Below are positions 40,381 through 51,910 of a DNA stretch of 64,000 nucleotides, piece by piece; within the stretch, counting starts at the first letter, position 1; every line of letters starts with the position of its first letter. The notes under the pieces were generated by a model, which was not told where the DNA came from, did no database searches, and was given only the letters and a program-made list of their open reading frames with translations. Source of the stretch: Ostrinia nubilalis (taxonomy: Eukaryota; Arthropoda; Insecta; Lepidoptera; Crambidae); NCBI RefSeq assembly GCF_963855985.1, contig NC_087097.1:8837001-8901000 (forward strand), read 5' to 3'. Both the position numbers and the translations under genes were made by a program.

Positions 40381-41397
40381 AGTGCTTCACAAGCCCCAAT
40401 TAGCTTTAATATCGCTCGTTTTAATATTAAAGCACGAATGCGTTGACCGACTAATCTAGTTCTAGGTTGGTGTAGAAGATGCATTAAAGAGATGGATTAA
40501 ACGCAAACAAGTAACCGTGCCAGTAAACATAACGCGGGTAATGTGGACTCGTCCAAAAATAGCATAGGATTACATTAAGACTAGCGAATGGTGGATCAAT
40601 TTGCTCATCACTGAATGTTTTGGTCTGTGCATGTATAATTATGTTATCATCTCTGTATAGATTGTCCCTGTTGGTAGACTTTTAGCTACAGGAATTAAAA
40701 CTCTATTTGACAACAAGGTATAAATAATTTTAATTAGAGACTGAGAATATTATTTTATTTTGCAGTCAAGATATACTCAACATCAAATAAACCGCACCTT
40801 CCGCGACGCGAACTTTAACGATTTTCTTCTGACACAATCATGGTGTCCCAACAATATTGGTGTTATTTGAAAGCCCAATAAATATCCTTAAAGAAAAACA
40901 CATTTAATTTCTTAATAAATTATTAACATATACCATAAATGTGACTTGAAAAAATACCTCACTTTGGGCCCACCTATGGGATCAATTAGACCAATTTTTA
41001 TGGTTATAAAACCAAATAATGATTTCACGTGTCTTCTTTAACAGATGGATAGCGATTAATCACAACTTAACAGTTTTATAGCCATAAAAGTTGGCTCTAG
41101 CGTAACTACCTATTTTTTAAAGAAGTGACTCTGGATCCTTCTAAAGACACATTTTTGGGGTAAAAACCTTTCCTTTAATGAAATAAAGGTTAGAACTAGG
41201 CTTTGAAATGGTGACAATATTGGTGGGAAGTGGGGATGCATACGTTTGAAAATGCTTGTCGCGGGAGGTGCGATTTATTTGATGTCGAGTGTAGTTCACA
41301 TACTATGAAGTAGGAACATAGAAAATCCTGTATTAATGTTAGTCAGAAATGTAGGTACTGAATTCTTTGTGATAATACTAGCTTCGTCCCAAGTAAC
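40381..41397. other. Intron 2 sequence, nothing recognised
   Basis: AT-rich intron, no exon or repeat borders seen. Confidence 0.4.
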
Positions 41398-42301
41398 ATT
41401 TTACTCCATTTAAGAGTTCAATAGTCGTTCACATGTACTCCACAAGCTGTGTATGTCAGCTGTATACGAGCTGTATAGCTTGCTATAATGCTTTTATAGA
41501 ACCAGTTTGGGCACAAATTAGACAGCTTTAAGTTCACTATGGCTGTACATTAGCAGTATAATAGCATTATAATAGCAGTTTAAGTAGTAACATCGTACTT
41601 AAGGCTGACTTACGGCACTATATGGGACGCAGTGTGAACCATACAACGTACGTGAGGACAATAAAGAGTAACAAGTGGCTAAATGCACAGCTTTCAAAGT
41701 TATAAAGTCCGACAAAAGTACTCCAATGCTACCTAAAGTTCACGTGTGTCTTAAATTATTTCCACATTTTAATATTAGTTTGGTATTTGTACGTGAGTGC
41801 CAAGAGGGAAACAACTCGGGCGGATAATCATTTATGCAAATAATAACACGGGTTTTAAATACTTAATAATGTTAATGCCATTGGGAATGCAACTTTATCG
41901 TGAAATGTATACATATTTACAGCTAAAATATTTACGCGCCTCTGTAAAAACGCGATATTCATTTTAAAATATTTAAAACTGGCTGAGAGGAAATCTACAA
42001 TTTTCAGTTTTTGATATTGGATTGGCATTATAATTATATTACGGTAATTAATTATAACATGAAACCAAAACTCAATCGCTCTATCTGCGAATTTTGTGAT
42101 AAATCTGCATTAATTTTGGAGATTTATTTGGTAAATATTTTAGGTTATGTAGAACAAAATGGTGGAAATGAAATACGGCTATGTGAACTGTTATAACTCC
42201 AATTTAATGCGGTGAGCGTATATTAGGTTCACATGTGTTCTGTTAGAATGCTGTTATCTATATGAAGTTCCACATTTGTACCATTACAGCGCTAATGTCT
42301 A

Positions 42302-42780
42302 TGTTACGGTTAATGTGATAAATTGAAAATTATTAATAATAACCGGTTATTATGAATAATTACCGACAGTCGCAGTAAAAGTGATAAATTAATCACATTT
42401 AACAGTGATTATTTAATAATTCAACTTTAGTACTAACAAATTTCATAAAAGAGAACAACATCTTGTGTACATGCTCGTGTACAGCCAAACTTTTGAACGT
42501 TTTGATATCATATATTAATATAATTTGGCATAATGAGTTTGGAATGTTTCTTGCATAATATTACTTTTCCAGGATGCCTATAACATAATGTTTTGGTTTA
42601 AAGTGAAAAATAGGTTAAGGTGCGGCGGGGATGGCCCTTGGGCCACCCCTAAGCCGCCTATTTAGTTTTATACACACATAAATGACCTCATATTAATCAC
42701 ATTAACCAAATCATGCGGTAATTATTCATAATAACCGGCGATTATTCATAATTTTCACATTTATCACTTTGACCGTAACA
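42302..42780. mobile_element. 479-bp MITE nested in the 2.4 kb transposon
   Basis: Inverted ends of about 65 bp beginning TGTTACGGT, then GTGATAAAT and CCGGTTATTATGAATAATTA. Both ends are flanked by TCTA (42298-42301 and 42781-42784), a possible 4-bp target duplication. No coding capacity. Confidence 0.75.
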
Positions 42781-42937
42781 TCTATAAATTTATTCTAATG
42801 TGAACTTATGTACAGCTTTAAGATGTACCTAGTTCAGGTCAATTGTGTATCTTTAATTCTTTCAAATACTGAAATTTTAGAGATCCGCAATAAAAATTAT
42901 TAATGTCCGTTAAATCGCCTAGCCCAGGTACTAATAG

Positions 42938-43195
42938 TCAAGTATGAATACCTAAATCATCAGACGGTAGTGTTCCCGGTTTAAATTCGTTTATTATGCT
43001 TGACAATTTATTCAAAGCGGAATGAGGAATACGATTTTCAATAGCCCATGTTCTTATTTTTTTTTGCGAAAGGTTAAATAATTGTCCAAATCAAAATGGT
43101 ATTCACTATCACAAGAACTGCAATCATCACACTCTGATATCTGGTATATTTTGAAGGGAAATTTCAGGTTCAGGCATAATATTTTCCTCTGCATC
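42938..43195 (-). pseudogene. Decayed coding remnant of a DNA transposon protein
   Basis: On the minus strand three frame-broken pieces line up: NIMPEPEISLQNIPDI, then ECDDCSSCDSEYHFDLDNYL, then WAIENRIPHSALNKLSSIIN and EFKPGTLPSDDL. The W-A-x-E-x-x-I-x-H-x-A-L-x-x-L pattern followed by L-P-S-D resembles the N-terminal part of large transposase-associated proteins common in insects. At least two frameshifts separate the pieces. Lying inside the 2.4 kb element, it is probably what is left of its own gene. Confidence 0.5.
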
Positions 43196-43827
43196 ATGTA
43201 CAGAACCACCATGAACAACTAAAAACAGGCTTGGGGAAATGTGTAATAGAATATCACATTCACATTCGTGTTCAGCTTAAAGCAAATAAGAGTAGTACTT
43301 GTGGACAAATAAACTGCTATTGATGTTAATGGACAACACATATAGTCCTTTTAACAGCCTACAGTGTACATGCGAACCATTGAAACACTTTTGTACAGAT
43401 AGTAAAAAAAGGTTATTTTAATTATCACAAACAAGTCCTACTACAGCTACTAGCTGTATAACAGTCTAAAACAAGTAAACATAACAGCCTTTGGCTTTAT
43501 AAATGACCACGTGTGTTCTATTAAAATGCTAGCTCTATAACATCGTACAAGTAGGCCGTTAAACAGCGGTTGCCGTATCTCTACCCTCCTATAATGCTTT
43601 TAGTCAGATGGCTGACTAAAGGATAGTTGTTAGAGTATTATAACACCAACAATCGTATAAAAGTATAACTCTACACTAGTCTACACTCCTATAAGTCCCT
43701 TAGACAGGTATAGGTGTAATTAATTGCAATAATACAGCTTATACATCACGAGTGAACTGTACTAATGCTTTAAGTACACATTGGAACTAAATGTGAACTC
43801 TTAAATGGAGTAAAATGTTACTTGGGG

Positions 43828-45300
43828 TGTTTCCAGAAAACGATTAATGGGCTTTGATTCTCAGAACTTAGAATTCTAACTATTCTCGATTACATTTTAA
43901 CAATCAGATCTTTAGAGAACCAGCTTTACGATTTTTGGTGCTATTCATTTTTTTGTGTTTTAAATTGTTGCGATATCAAAGTGTGTAAAATTGACCCATT
44001 ATACTGAATTTGTAAGAGAGAAGAGACATCAGCTAGGAACGGAATTACTAACATAACCCAATAGGATTAAAAGGAGGGATTTAATTTTAACATGTTATTT
44101 TTTTGGAAATCTGCTGTTGCTAAGTTGAAGTCTCGTTCGCTAGTCTTGCCAACATTACAGTTTACACACATAGACACGACACGACATAATGGAACATCTG
44201 AACTTAATGTTCTTGATAGTAAAAGTTGTATGGCGGACAAACTATGACGGGTAAACTACTGCTCAACATGACTAAGGTTTAAGTGTGGTTTAAGCAAAAC
44301 AGCTCTCAAACTACACGGCGTTAAATGCTTCAACTATAGAGTGCTGTGATATTGCAAAATAACCTTCGGCGCGCTTGTAAGTAATTATTATGTATGTGCT
44401 GTGTTTTATGACTACATTATGTTTTCTAATGATTATTAAAATACTTAGCGTCAAAGGTGGTTACTTACAGTGCGGGTTGTTTTGCTGTTATTACGTTTCT
44501 TGCCTACAAAATTAAAGATCTGGTGAGGTAGAGTTTACATTAAAAACAATTAATTAGGAGTATTGTTATCATCAAATAAATCATTATTAAAGGTTGTAAA
44601 GAAATCTGCTATAATGTGTTTGGAGGATGCAATTAGAGGAGTTTGTTGATTCTTAATTTATTTGCATTATTTGCATGTGTTCCAGTTAACATTGACTGAA
44701 AAGTTGCTGGATTTTATATTATACGTATAACAGTAGGTCACTAGTTTATTTAATTATTCCAACACTATAACAAGCACTGTTATCAATTCCTCGATTGCTA
44801 TCATTCTTGCGTGTGACGTAGGAATTTAGTCGGTGTAAAGTAAGTACCGCGTGCATAATCTAGCAGCATTAAAGGTTCGGCCAAATCAATGCGTGCAGCC
44901 TGCGTGCACGACGGCGGGCGATCAGATACGGGACTATTCCCACCTCTCGTTTCCCACCGCTGCAACTTCTGTGTAGCCAGGATCTATAGTGTGGCCGCCA
45001 ATAAAAACCCAACCAGTGAAGGTCAAGATTGTTTTGTCCCGGGGGAAAATTAAACTGGCATTGGATCCACAACGAAATTGATCAGAAGAATATAGGAGGA
45101 GTTCGAAGTAAAGGTTAAGGCGATCAGATGTCATGTATGAATTTGTAGCGATGAGTTCACATCAACGCTTTCTGTCATTGGTCGCGGCGAATTAAGCACG
45201 CGCAGTGATCTCCATCGCCATCGCCGACGCGAGCTGCACGCGTTGATTTGGCCGTAGCTTAATAACCGGTGGTATGACATAATGAGTGAGCGTTACTTAC
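43828..45300. other. Intron 2 sequence with a dispersed repeat
   Basis: Mostly unrecognised. At about 44931-45040 the plus strand has GGACTATTCCCACCTCTCG, GTGTAGCCAGGATCTATAG and CCAGTGAAGGTCAAGATTG, related to 48917-49035, so the two form one dispersed family of unknown type next to exon 2. Confidence 0.45.
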
Positions 45301-45404
45301 ATTTAATGAGTACGACCGAGTCGTGGGGCTCGCACTGCACCTGGGTGGCGTTCATGGCCAGCAGCCCTCCGCTACCCGCCCCGCCACCCGCGCCGCTCGT
45401 CTCC
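45301..45404 (-). CDS. ARHGEF10: ARHGEF10-family RhoGEF, exon 2 (probable start codon)
   Basis: 104-bp minus-strand exon with acceptor CGGTGTTTACAG and donor GTAAGT. The conserved-looking part reads LLAMNATQVQCEPHDSVVLI, with a final base completing Tyr in exon 3. The ATG at 45355-45353 has a good context (GCCATGA) and gives a protein that stays open through all exons seen. Upstream codons in this exon are Gly-rich (E-T-S-G-A-G-G-G-A-G-S-G-G) and open, so translation could begin earlier if another exon precedes it. With exon 1 directly upstream, the frame meets a stop with no earlier ATG, which favours the ATG here. No signal peptide, as expected for a cytoplasmic exchange factor. Confidence 0.78.
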
Positions 45405-46525
45405 CTGTAAACACCGTTATAGTTAATAGGGTTGTATGTTTTTCAGGATCAAAATCAAATTAAAATTGAATGAAAGGTATTCCCTGAAAATTACATTATT
45501 TCCTATTTTTGTTTAGGGATTTGCCAGCCTTGCGCTGTTTGTCTCTATCTATGCAAGCACCTTTGATTGTTAATTTAAGGTTGAATGTCACAATAGTTGC
45601 TGCTTAATATAATAAACTTGGAATTAGAGATTTTAGAGTTTAATATTAAAAGGTTTTCCTAGGCCCAACCAATGCTGTTTGAATCTGGCTAGCAGAACGG
45701 CCTCCTTTTAGTTTCGTATTATTTAGGCTTAGCACTTTTAACTTCATGACATACAGTTCTGATTCTAACGCTTCCAGCTATTCAGCTCTGATATCCTCAT
45801 AAGTTTCAATTTTATACAGTTCACTCCGTAAATATTAATTCATATTTTCGTTTATTTCTTTTTGCTACTTTGATAAACTAACAGGAAGATGCTTTTCAAA
45901 CTAGGAAAAAACTGGAGACACCGAGATGGTGACCCTAATTTAATAACATCGTTTACTGTAGGCTTATGTCGTACAGTACAGTACACGTGCCCGAATAGTA
46001 GGTAACAGTACCTTCTGAATTTATAAGTAATGGTTTTTTATAGGTCTCTCTCTGTGTCACTCGCCGCTTTGTGAGTTTATTTCTGTTTATGAGTGCATTA
46101 TGTGATAAAAGGATTTTATGTTTCGTACTAATGTTTTGTATAGATTTATTTATTCTCAAAGGTAATTTTAAGGGATTTTATGCCACTTGCTGATAATCTG
46201 TCTCTCTCAATTAGAAGTTATCTGTGAGATAAACAACTTACGGTTTCACAGGTCTCAGATAGAGATATTTAGCAGACTTCAATTGCGTTATGTGTCAGAT
46301 AACTATCTGAAACTTTATATGGAACAGGTGAAGTGAAATTGACCCCGAATATAGGGTAAAACTTTTTACTCGCGCTGTTTGTCTCTCTGCGAGCATCGTT
46401 ATTTCAAATCAACGTTAGTTTTAGGAAAAGGTAACTAAGAACATGGTATTTCGAATAGTTCATCATTAGGATCTGAGTTCTTGTAAGTCGCTCTTATTTA
46501 GTGAAAAAGTTCTACTTTTTGGCTT
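45405..46525. other. Intron 1 sequence, nothing recognised
   Basis: AT-rich intron without recognised coding or repeat features. Confidence 0.4.
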
Positions 46526-46529
46526 TTCT

Positions 46530-46665
46530 CCGATTTCTTCGAAGTATTCGGTGAAAATCGCAGGAAGCACCTGGATGCAAGCAACGTAGGACCGGTTGTT
46601 GTGGAAATCCTTGGGGGGAGGCCTTTGTCCAGCAGTGGACGTCATTTGGCTGAAATGAAACGAAG
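46530..46665 (+). mobile_element. LINE 3' fragment
   Basis: Plus-strand remnant: GCACCTGGATGCAAGCAACG, GAAATCCTTGGGGGGAGGCC, TTTGTCCAGCAGTGGACGTC, then TGGCTGAAATGAAACG. Same LINE tail as at 1-175, 5'-truncated. Confidence 0.65.
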
Positions 46666-46849
46666 AAACGAACGACCAACCCCATTTGTATAAAAAGGAT
46701 AAGATGGGAATTCTCACACCTTAAATCAAAATCACGATACTAGTGGTATTTGGGACGCCAGATAAAGTGGTATCGGGCATCTAGATAATTTTGGCAATGT
46801 TGGACATGTTATGTGATTCTTTTTGGTTCATTTTGTTTTTTTTTGTTTG

Positions 46850-46998
46850 TTTATTTTGATTCTTTTGATGCCGTTAGTAATTTTTTAATAAACTACTGAA
46901 CGGATTTTGATGAAAGTTTACAGTATCATTGTTGATACATCAGAATAACATTATGTAGGCTACTGAATTTCACGCGGGTGAAGACGCGGGCAAAAGCA
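46850..46998 (+). repeat. Dispersed repeat tail (ACGGATTTTGATGAAA type)
   Basis: ATAAACTACTGAACGGATTT then TTTCACGCGGGTGAAGACGC and GGCAAAAGC is a common insect repeat end. No borders or duplication were found. Confidence 0.45.
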
Positions 46999-47299
46999 TA
47001 TTTACAAATAATTTTGATGTTATGAACATTACTCGTAACTTCCAGAAGCAGTGCATCTGATTTATATCGAATATTACTCAATATTAACGGGATGAGGCAA
47101 GGTTATATTTGGGAGTGAGTAATTCGTTAGTGTAAACAAATTCCAACATAAGGAAAACTACCGCATCCGTAATTTCATGAGGAACATGCTTTAAAGCGAT
47201 AAAATAATAAATCTTATTTTAACTTTATTGCCCAGTTATTAAGGTCGCTTTGATTTTGGTACTTTTGTTAGCACAGTAGCTGATGTCCTTTGGTTCGTT

Positions 47300-47440
47300 C
47301 GTTTCAGCCAAATGACGTCCACTGCTGGACAAAGGCCTCCCCCAAGGCTTCCCATAACGACCGGTCCTGCGCTGCCCGCATCCAGGTTCCCGCGACCTTC
47401 ACCAGAACGTCGGTCCACCTAGTAGGAGGCCTACTGATGT
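47300..47440 (-). mobile_element. LINE 3' fragment
   Basis: The minus strand gives PPTRWTDVLVKVAGTWMRAA and then LGEAFVQQWTSFG, one of the better preserved copies of the LINE C-terminus in the window. It ends in a plus-strand CAGCCAAATGACG edge. The upstream part of the ORF is missing. Confidence 0.75.
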
Positions 47441-49149
47441 CCTTTACTAAGAACAGAAGATAAAGAAAGGAATATGTAATAAAACGTTTCATGGAGGATC
47501 TTTCTTCATTAGGTACTTTGGTTTGAACATTCTGATAATAAAACCTTGTTTTTACCAACTAAAACTACATCAGTTGCGTTTATTTTGTTTTTTGCTCGAC
47601 AATCGACATGCTACCTGCGTGAATTTTAGGGTAATGTATGACAGCATACAGCGTAAAAAATCCTCGTCTGCTGCAATAATAACTAAGTACTATCTATGGT
47701 AAGATAAAAATGCATACAATAATATTGCATGACAATTGTTATTATTTGCTGATGAAAATTCCCAGCTGTCGGAGGTTTTCTTTCATGTTTCAAGTTCAGA
47801 CTCAATGTCAGTGTTATTCTGAACAGTGAACACAAAGAATTACTTGAGGAAACCAATTAATCAAGCCGAAAACCTATACTTACACATTTATTGCTTTTTT
47901 TCAAACGTTTTTCACGTTTACTAATGATCCCATGGACTTGGGAAAACAAACATTTGCCCCCATAGTTCATGTCAACTTGTATGCTATTCATAATGAATAT
48001 TGAATAGTAAACAAAACTTTAATTACCGTGAAAATAAAGATTATAGCTTTGTACCTTGATCACGTAGGTATGCATAGAATTAAAGCGTAAGTAGGTACCT
48101 ACGACCAAAAAGATTTACTGAAAAGAAAGAGCCTTTTATAAATAAATCATCATGCTTCATTGATTGATTTGCTAGCTCAGAACTGAATACTGATTTAGTT
48201 GGTAATTAGCAGCGGAAGTTTTTTACCGCTATGTTAGTGCGAATGAGGAACTCATTCATCCTAAAGTGTGAGATCTGTAGTTCACGAATTAATTAACTTT
48301 AATTACTATAATATTCCTATAAATTAGGTGTAATATTATTCTGCCCATTGCGATCGCTTTGACAAAATCTTTCGCGATTTTTTCATTCCTATTGGTGGTC
48401 AACCTGTAGTCTATCCTGGTTACACACAGTTCGCAGCGGTGGGAAAAGTCCCGTGATTTCTCTACTAAGACTGTACTTGCCGTATTTTTGTTACAAATCT
48501 GTATTTAAAACTATTGATAAACCCTTACAATACATGAGGAATGCTAAGTTTTATCTAGCCCCATAAGATAAATGTTGATGGAAATTGGTCAAGTTTTCAA
48601 CAACAATTCGTCAACTGCTATTATTTACCCAGGATTTTGTAATTAAGGAAGGAGCACAGTAGAATTTAATACCTATACGTGTACTTTCTGAATTAACTTT
48701 GTTTTACTGCAGTTACCTGTAATTCTGTTATTGTAATTGCATACTTGATTATGTCATGCAGCCTCTTGGTAATGACTTAGTTGATTACAAGAGATCTTCC
48801 ATTGTTAATTCAAAGATTGTGATGTCATTAGTGTGGTAATGTTTTTTTACTTTGTTTTCAGAGTAGTAACCTAATTACACACCTACATTGTATGTTGGGA
48901 TACCATAACCAGTATCGGGATAATTCCACCTCTCGCCACCACTATAACTCTTTTATAGCCAGGAGGACCTACAGTTCACCATCTGTTCTACTGTAACACA
49001 ATCAGTGAAGGTTGCCACTATACCAGAAACGTCCAAAATACAGTACCTATTTAGAATGATGTCTGTTTCTTTGTTTATCTGTAAACTATTGAGTGGATTT
49101 TAATGAATTTAAATGTTTTAATACCTTAATTTGACCAGACCAAAAATAG
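47441..49149. other. Intron 1 sequence with a dispersed repeat
   Basis: Mostly unrecognised AT-rich intron. A second copy of the 44931-45040 repeat lies at about 48917-49035 (ATTCCACCTCTCGCCACC, TTTTATAGCCAGGAGGACC, CAATCAGTGAAGG). Confidence 0.4.
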
Positions 49150-49590
49150 AGCAAAAATAGAATCATGTCAACATGCGATGGAGAGGAGCATTCTGAAAAT
49201 AAGAAAAATTCAAAAAATCAGAAACAACAAAATTAGACAACAAACAAAACTAACAGATGCCCTCCAAAAAGCTTTAAAACTAAAATGGCAGTGGGCTGGA
49301 CACCTAGCAAGGTACAAAGATAGAAGATGGACTATAACATCAACAGAATGGAAGGGACCGAAGGGGAAGAGGAATGTTGGGAGACCCAAGGAAAGGTGGG
49401 CTGATGATATAATGAGAGTAGCGGGAGAAAATTGGCTCGACCTAGCCCAGAACAGGAAGACATGGAGCGGAATGGAGGAGGCTTTTGCCCATAACAGGGG
49501 TGCCACAAGAGTGAAGACAAATGCTTCTAACTTAATATTTAAAATTGTAAACTTGTGGAAATAAAAGCTTTTTATTTATTTAATACCTTA
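49150..49590 (+). mobile_element. 3' part of a LINE ORF2 (RTE-like), 128 codons intact
   Basis: Open frame 49178-49564 with QKALKLKWQWAGHLARYKDR, GRPKERWADDIMRVAGENW and an EEAFA ending, then ATAAAAGCTTTTTATTTATT as tail. The W-x-G-H-x-A-R then G-R-P-x-x-R-W-x-D-D-I pattern is the C-terminal part of RTE-type polymerase ORFs. It is 5'-truncated just upstream (no RT motifs). It is related to, but distinct from, the shorter LINE tails elsewhere in the window (Q-N-R-K-T-W instead of Q-D-R-S-L-W). It is antisense to the host gene within intron 1. Confidence 0.75.
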
Positions 49591-51245
49591 ATTTGAGCTT
49601 AAGATCATAGGCACCTTTTTTTATTCTGATTTTTGATAATGTGTGTACGTAGAGATTTATAGCTACCTGATGCAGAGGTGAAGACTGAAAAGTCAAAATC
49701 ATGGTTATTAATTATGTAAACAGAATAAATATTTATTCTTTTATTATTTTTTGTTTCGTTTTAATGGAAAAAGTTGTCACCAATCACTCATATTAATAGG
49801 CCACTTGTGATGTTCTTTTGTAAGTAACTAAATAACAATTTATTCATAACTCCTATTTATTATTTATGAACAAAAACAGATGCGATCCCATTGTATGAGA
49901 GAGAACCCATTGGTAACAATGTTTGTGAGATGGCAAATTTTTAATAATCATCCTTTTAGATGGGGGGTCATTGAGAAAAGGTAACCATGAAGTAGTTCAG
50001 ACGTCTGTCTGTGTCTGAAATTACAAGCAGACTTCCTTGCATATACCACATCAAAATTATAGGGAAACGATATTCTATCAAACATTGAGAAAAGATATTC
50101 CATCAAACAGAGTAATAGGCCGCTACATGGGAAAAGATAAACTGTCTGGATGAACATGGCAAATAATAGTCACCTACAATGGGATAGTTACTATAGGATT
50201 TAATCTTGAATCTTTGTATTGAAAATCAAATGAAACTCATGTAAGAGCATTTTCTGTGTTGGTGTGTTGTCAGCTAGTTAAAAAAAATGTGTAAACAAAC
50301 AAATATTATAAATAATGAATAAATAATCATTATCAAGGTTTAGTAGTCCAAGTTAAAAATCAAATACAATTTGAAAGCTATCAATTATGTTAATTAATCA
50401 GTATATTATTTTGTCTGAACTCGATAAGAAATAATTACTTATAATAAACCTAAGCACAGGTTTGATTTTAATGCATTTAATTTGCATTTTATCAATCACA
50501 ACTCAAAGGTCGTAGTCACGTTAGACACTCACAATCAGGTTGTGCTGTATGGTGAATAAATAATTTACATAATTATTAGTTAGTAATTACAGATTGTAGA
50601 ACTTTGTGATAAAATATTATGATTTGATATTATGGTTGATTTATGGATCGATTATGGTTGATGGTGATTTGTTGACTGAATTAGTGATAACTCTTATATC
50701 GTATATGCAACATAACAATGTTATGTTTTGGTTATAGAAAAATCTAAATTGCATAATGCTAAAATAAACATTTTAAGAAAATCTTATTCTGACTTATGAA
50801 AGTAAAATTTTGAAGATTTTACACTGCTGAAGTTGAACCCAAGGGTAAAATTGTGGCTTCACTTGCTTTTTCTAAATCAATGCTTTAATAATTTACTCAA
50901 CAAAGTTGAAAAATGTGGATCAATTTAAATGAATGAAATTAATAATTAGATTTAATCGAAAATTAGGTCAAGGAGATTTAACGTTGATTAATGAATAACG
51001 TGTGTAATTCAGATCAATTTACTTTGCTGTCTGGTGTCTGTTGAACAATATTTTATTAAATAATTTGTGTTATAGCCCTGTGTGCTTGCCTTCCTGTTAA
51101 GAAATAGTCTTAGTCATCAAAGAAAAGTTGTTTTGAATAAGCAGGATCACATGAAGGTACTGTTAATGTCGTAGGTCACATCACAAGATGATCTTTGAAT
51201 GGAGTGTTTTTGTAAAAGTGCGACGAACTTGTGCACTGAACTTAC
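49591..51245. other. Intron 1 sequence, nothing recognised
   Basis: AT-rich intron up to the exon 1 donor. Confidence 0.4.
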
Positions 51246-51550
51246 CGTAAAATGCTTATTGGAGGCACCTTGCTTCCCTATGGAATGCGTGCAGGCAAGG
51301 CCCGCATTCGCTACGAAAGCATTACCCACTATTTTATTCACGTTTCGAAAGTTTCCTCCACGGAAACCGGCCACGACAACAATCACTGTTCACACTGCTG
51401 GGTCCACAAGCAAACTTACAGGAACGCTGAGCAACAGAACAACACCAATCTCGTCTAATCCACTGTTTTACAGACAAAAGGCACTGGGATCCATGGAAAG
51501 CACAGTTCAACGGCACTGTTTGGAAACGTCCACGCTAGCAACGGACTGTT
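51246..51550 (-). other. ARHGEF10: Probable 5' UTR exon 1 of the RhoGEF gene
   Basis: On the minus strand the segment ends with a consensus donor, GTAAGTTC (from 51245 leftward). It contains an open frame from an ATG at 51386 (MIVVVAGFRGGNFRN and more, 47 codons to the donor), but joining to exon 2 in that frame meets a stop within exon 2, and the frame that fits exon 2 has a stop shortly before the donor. It is therefore most likely non-coding with an upstream ORF. The right border is unknown; base composition changes at about 51550-51700. An exon between this and exon 2 is possible. Confidence 0.5.
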
Positions 51551-51659
51551 AATATTTGTAAACACCGAAAATATTCACACGCGTAAGTACACAGTTCAGT
51601 CTATTTTTGTAAATAGGTATGACAAAAAATAAGAAAGAAACGTCAACCGCACCGCAAAA

Positions 51660-51910
51660 TCAGAAAAACACAAGACGCGCAGCTGGTTAGCTGTCGCCTC
51701 TCGCTTGACTGCGGGTGTGTGCGCGGGTAGAGGGGCAGCCGCACCACCGCGCCCCCTATCCTTCCCGTCTCGTCTCGCAAGTCATTTCATTATTACGTTA
51801 CGTTCATTTTATTTTTTTTATTTCGAAGTGAACTGCGTTCGCTATCGGGCTGCGCGTGAGTGTGAGATATCAAATGCGCATGCATTGCCCGCCCGCAGTA
51901 AAATTGCAGG
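51660..51910 (-). promoter_or_regulatory. GC-rich candidate promoter region of the RhoGEF gene
   Basis: A CpG- and GC-rich patch (for example GGGGCAGCCGCACCACCGCG and GGGCTGCGCGTGAGTGTG) in an AT-rich neighbourhood, just upstream of the likely first exon. No TATA box was identified; the call rests on composition and position. Confidence 0.4.

Larger units (their letters stand above)
41398..43827. mobile_element. 2.4 kb non-autonomous DNA transposon with nested element
   Basis: Inverted ends of about 33 bp: CCCAAGTAACATTTTACTCC then ATTTAAGAGTTCA at left, the inverse at right. Subterminal regions are dense in short repeats such as GCTGTATA and TAATGCTTTTA. The interior holds a decayed minus-strand coding remnant (42938-43195) and a separate inverted-end element (42302-42780). 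I could not find a target duplication, so the superfamily is open. Confidence 0.7.

Noticed and set aside
42298..42784. Piggybac-type insertion for the 479-bp MITE.
   Set aside because: The flanks are TCTA, not TTAA; superfamily left open.
51147..51386. 79-codon minus-strand frame as a protein-coding first exon.
   Set aside because: Joining to exon 2 in this frame meets a stop, and beyond the donor the frame is intronic. Kept only as a possible upstream ORF.
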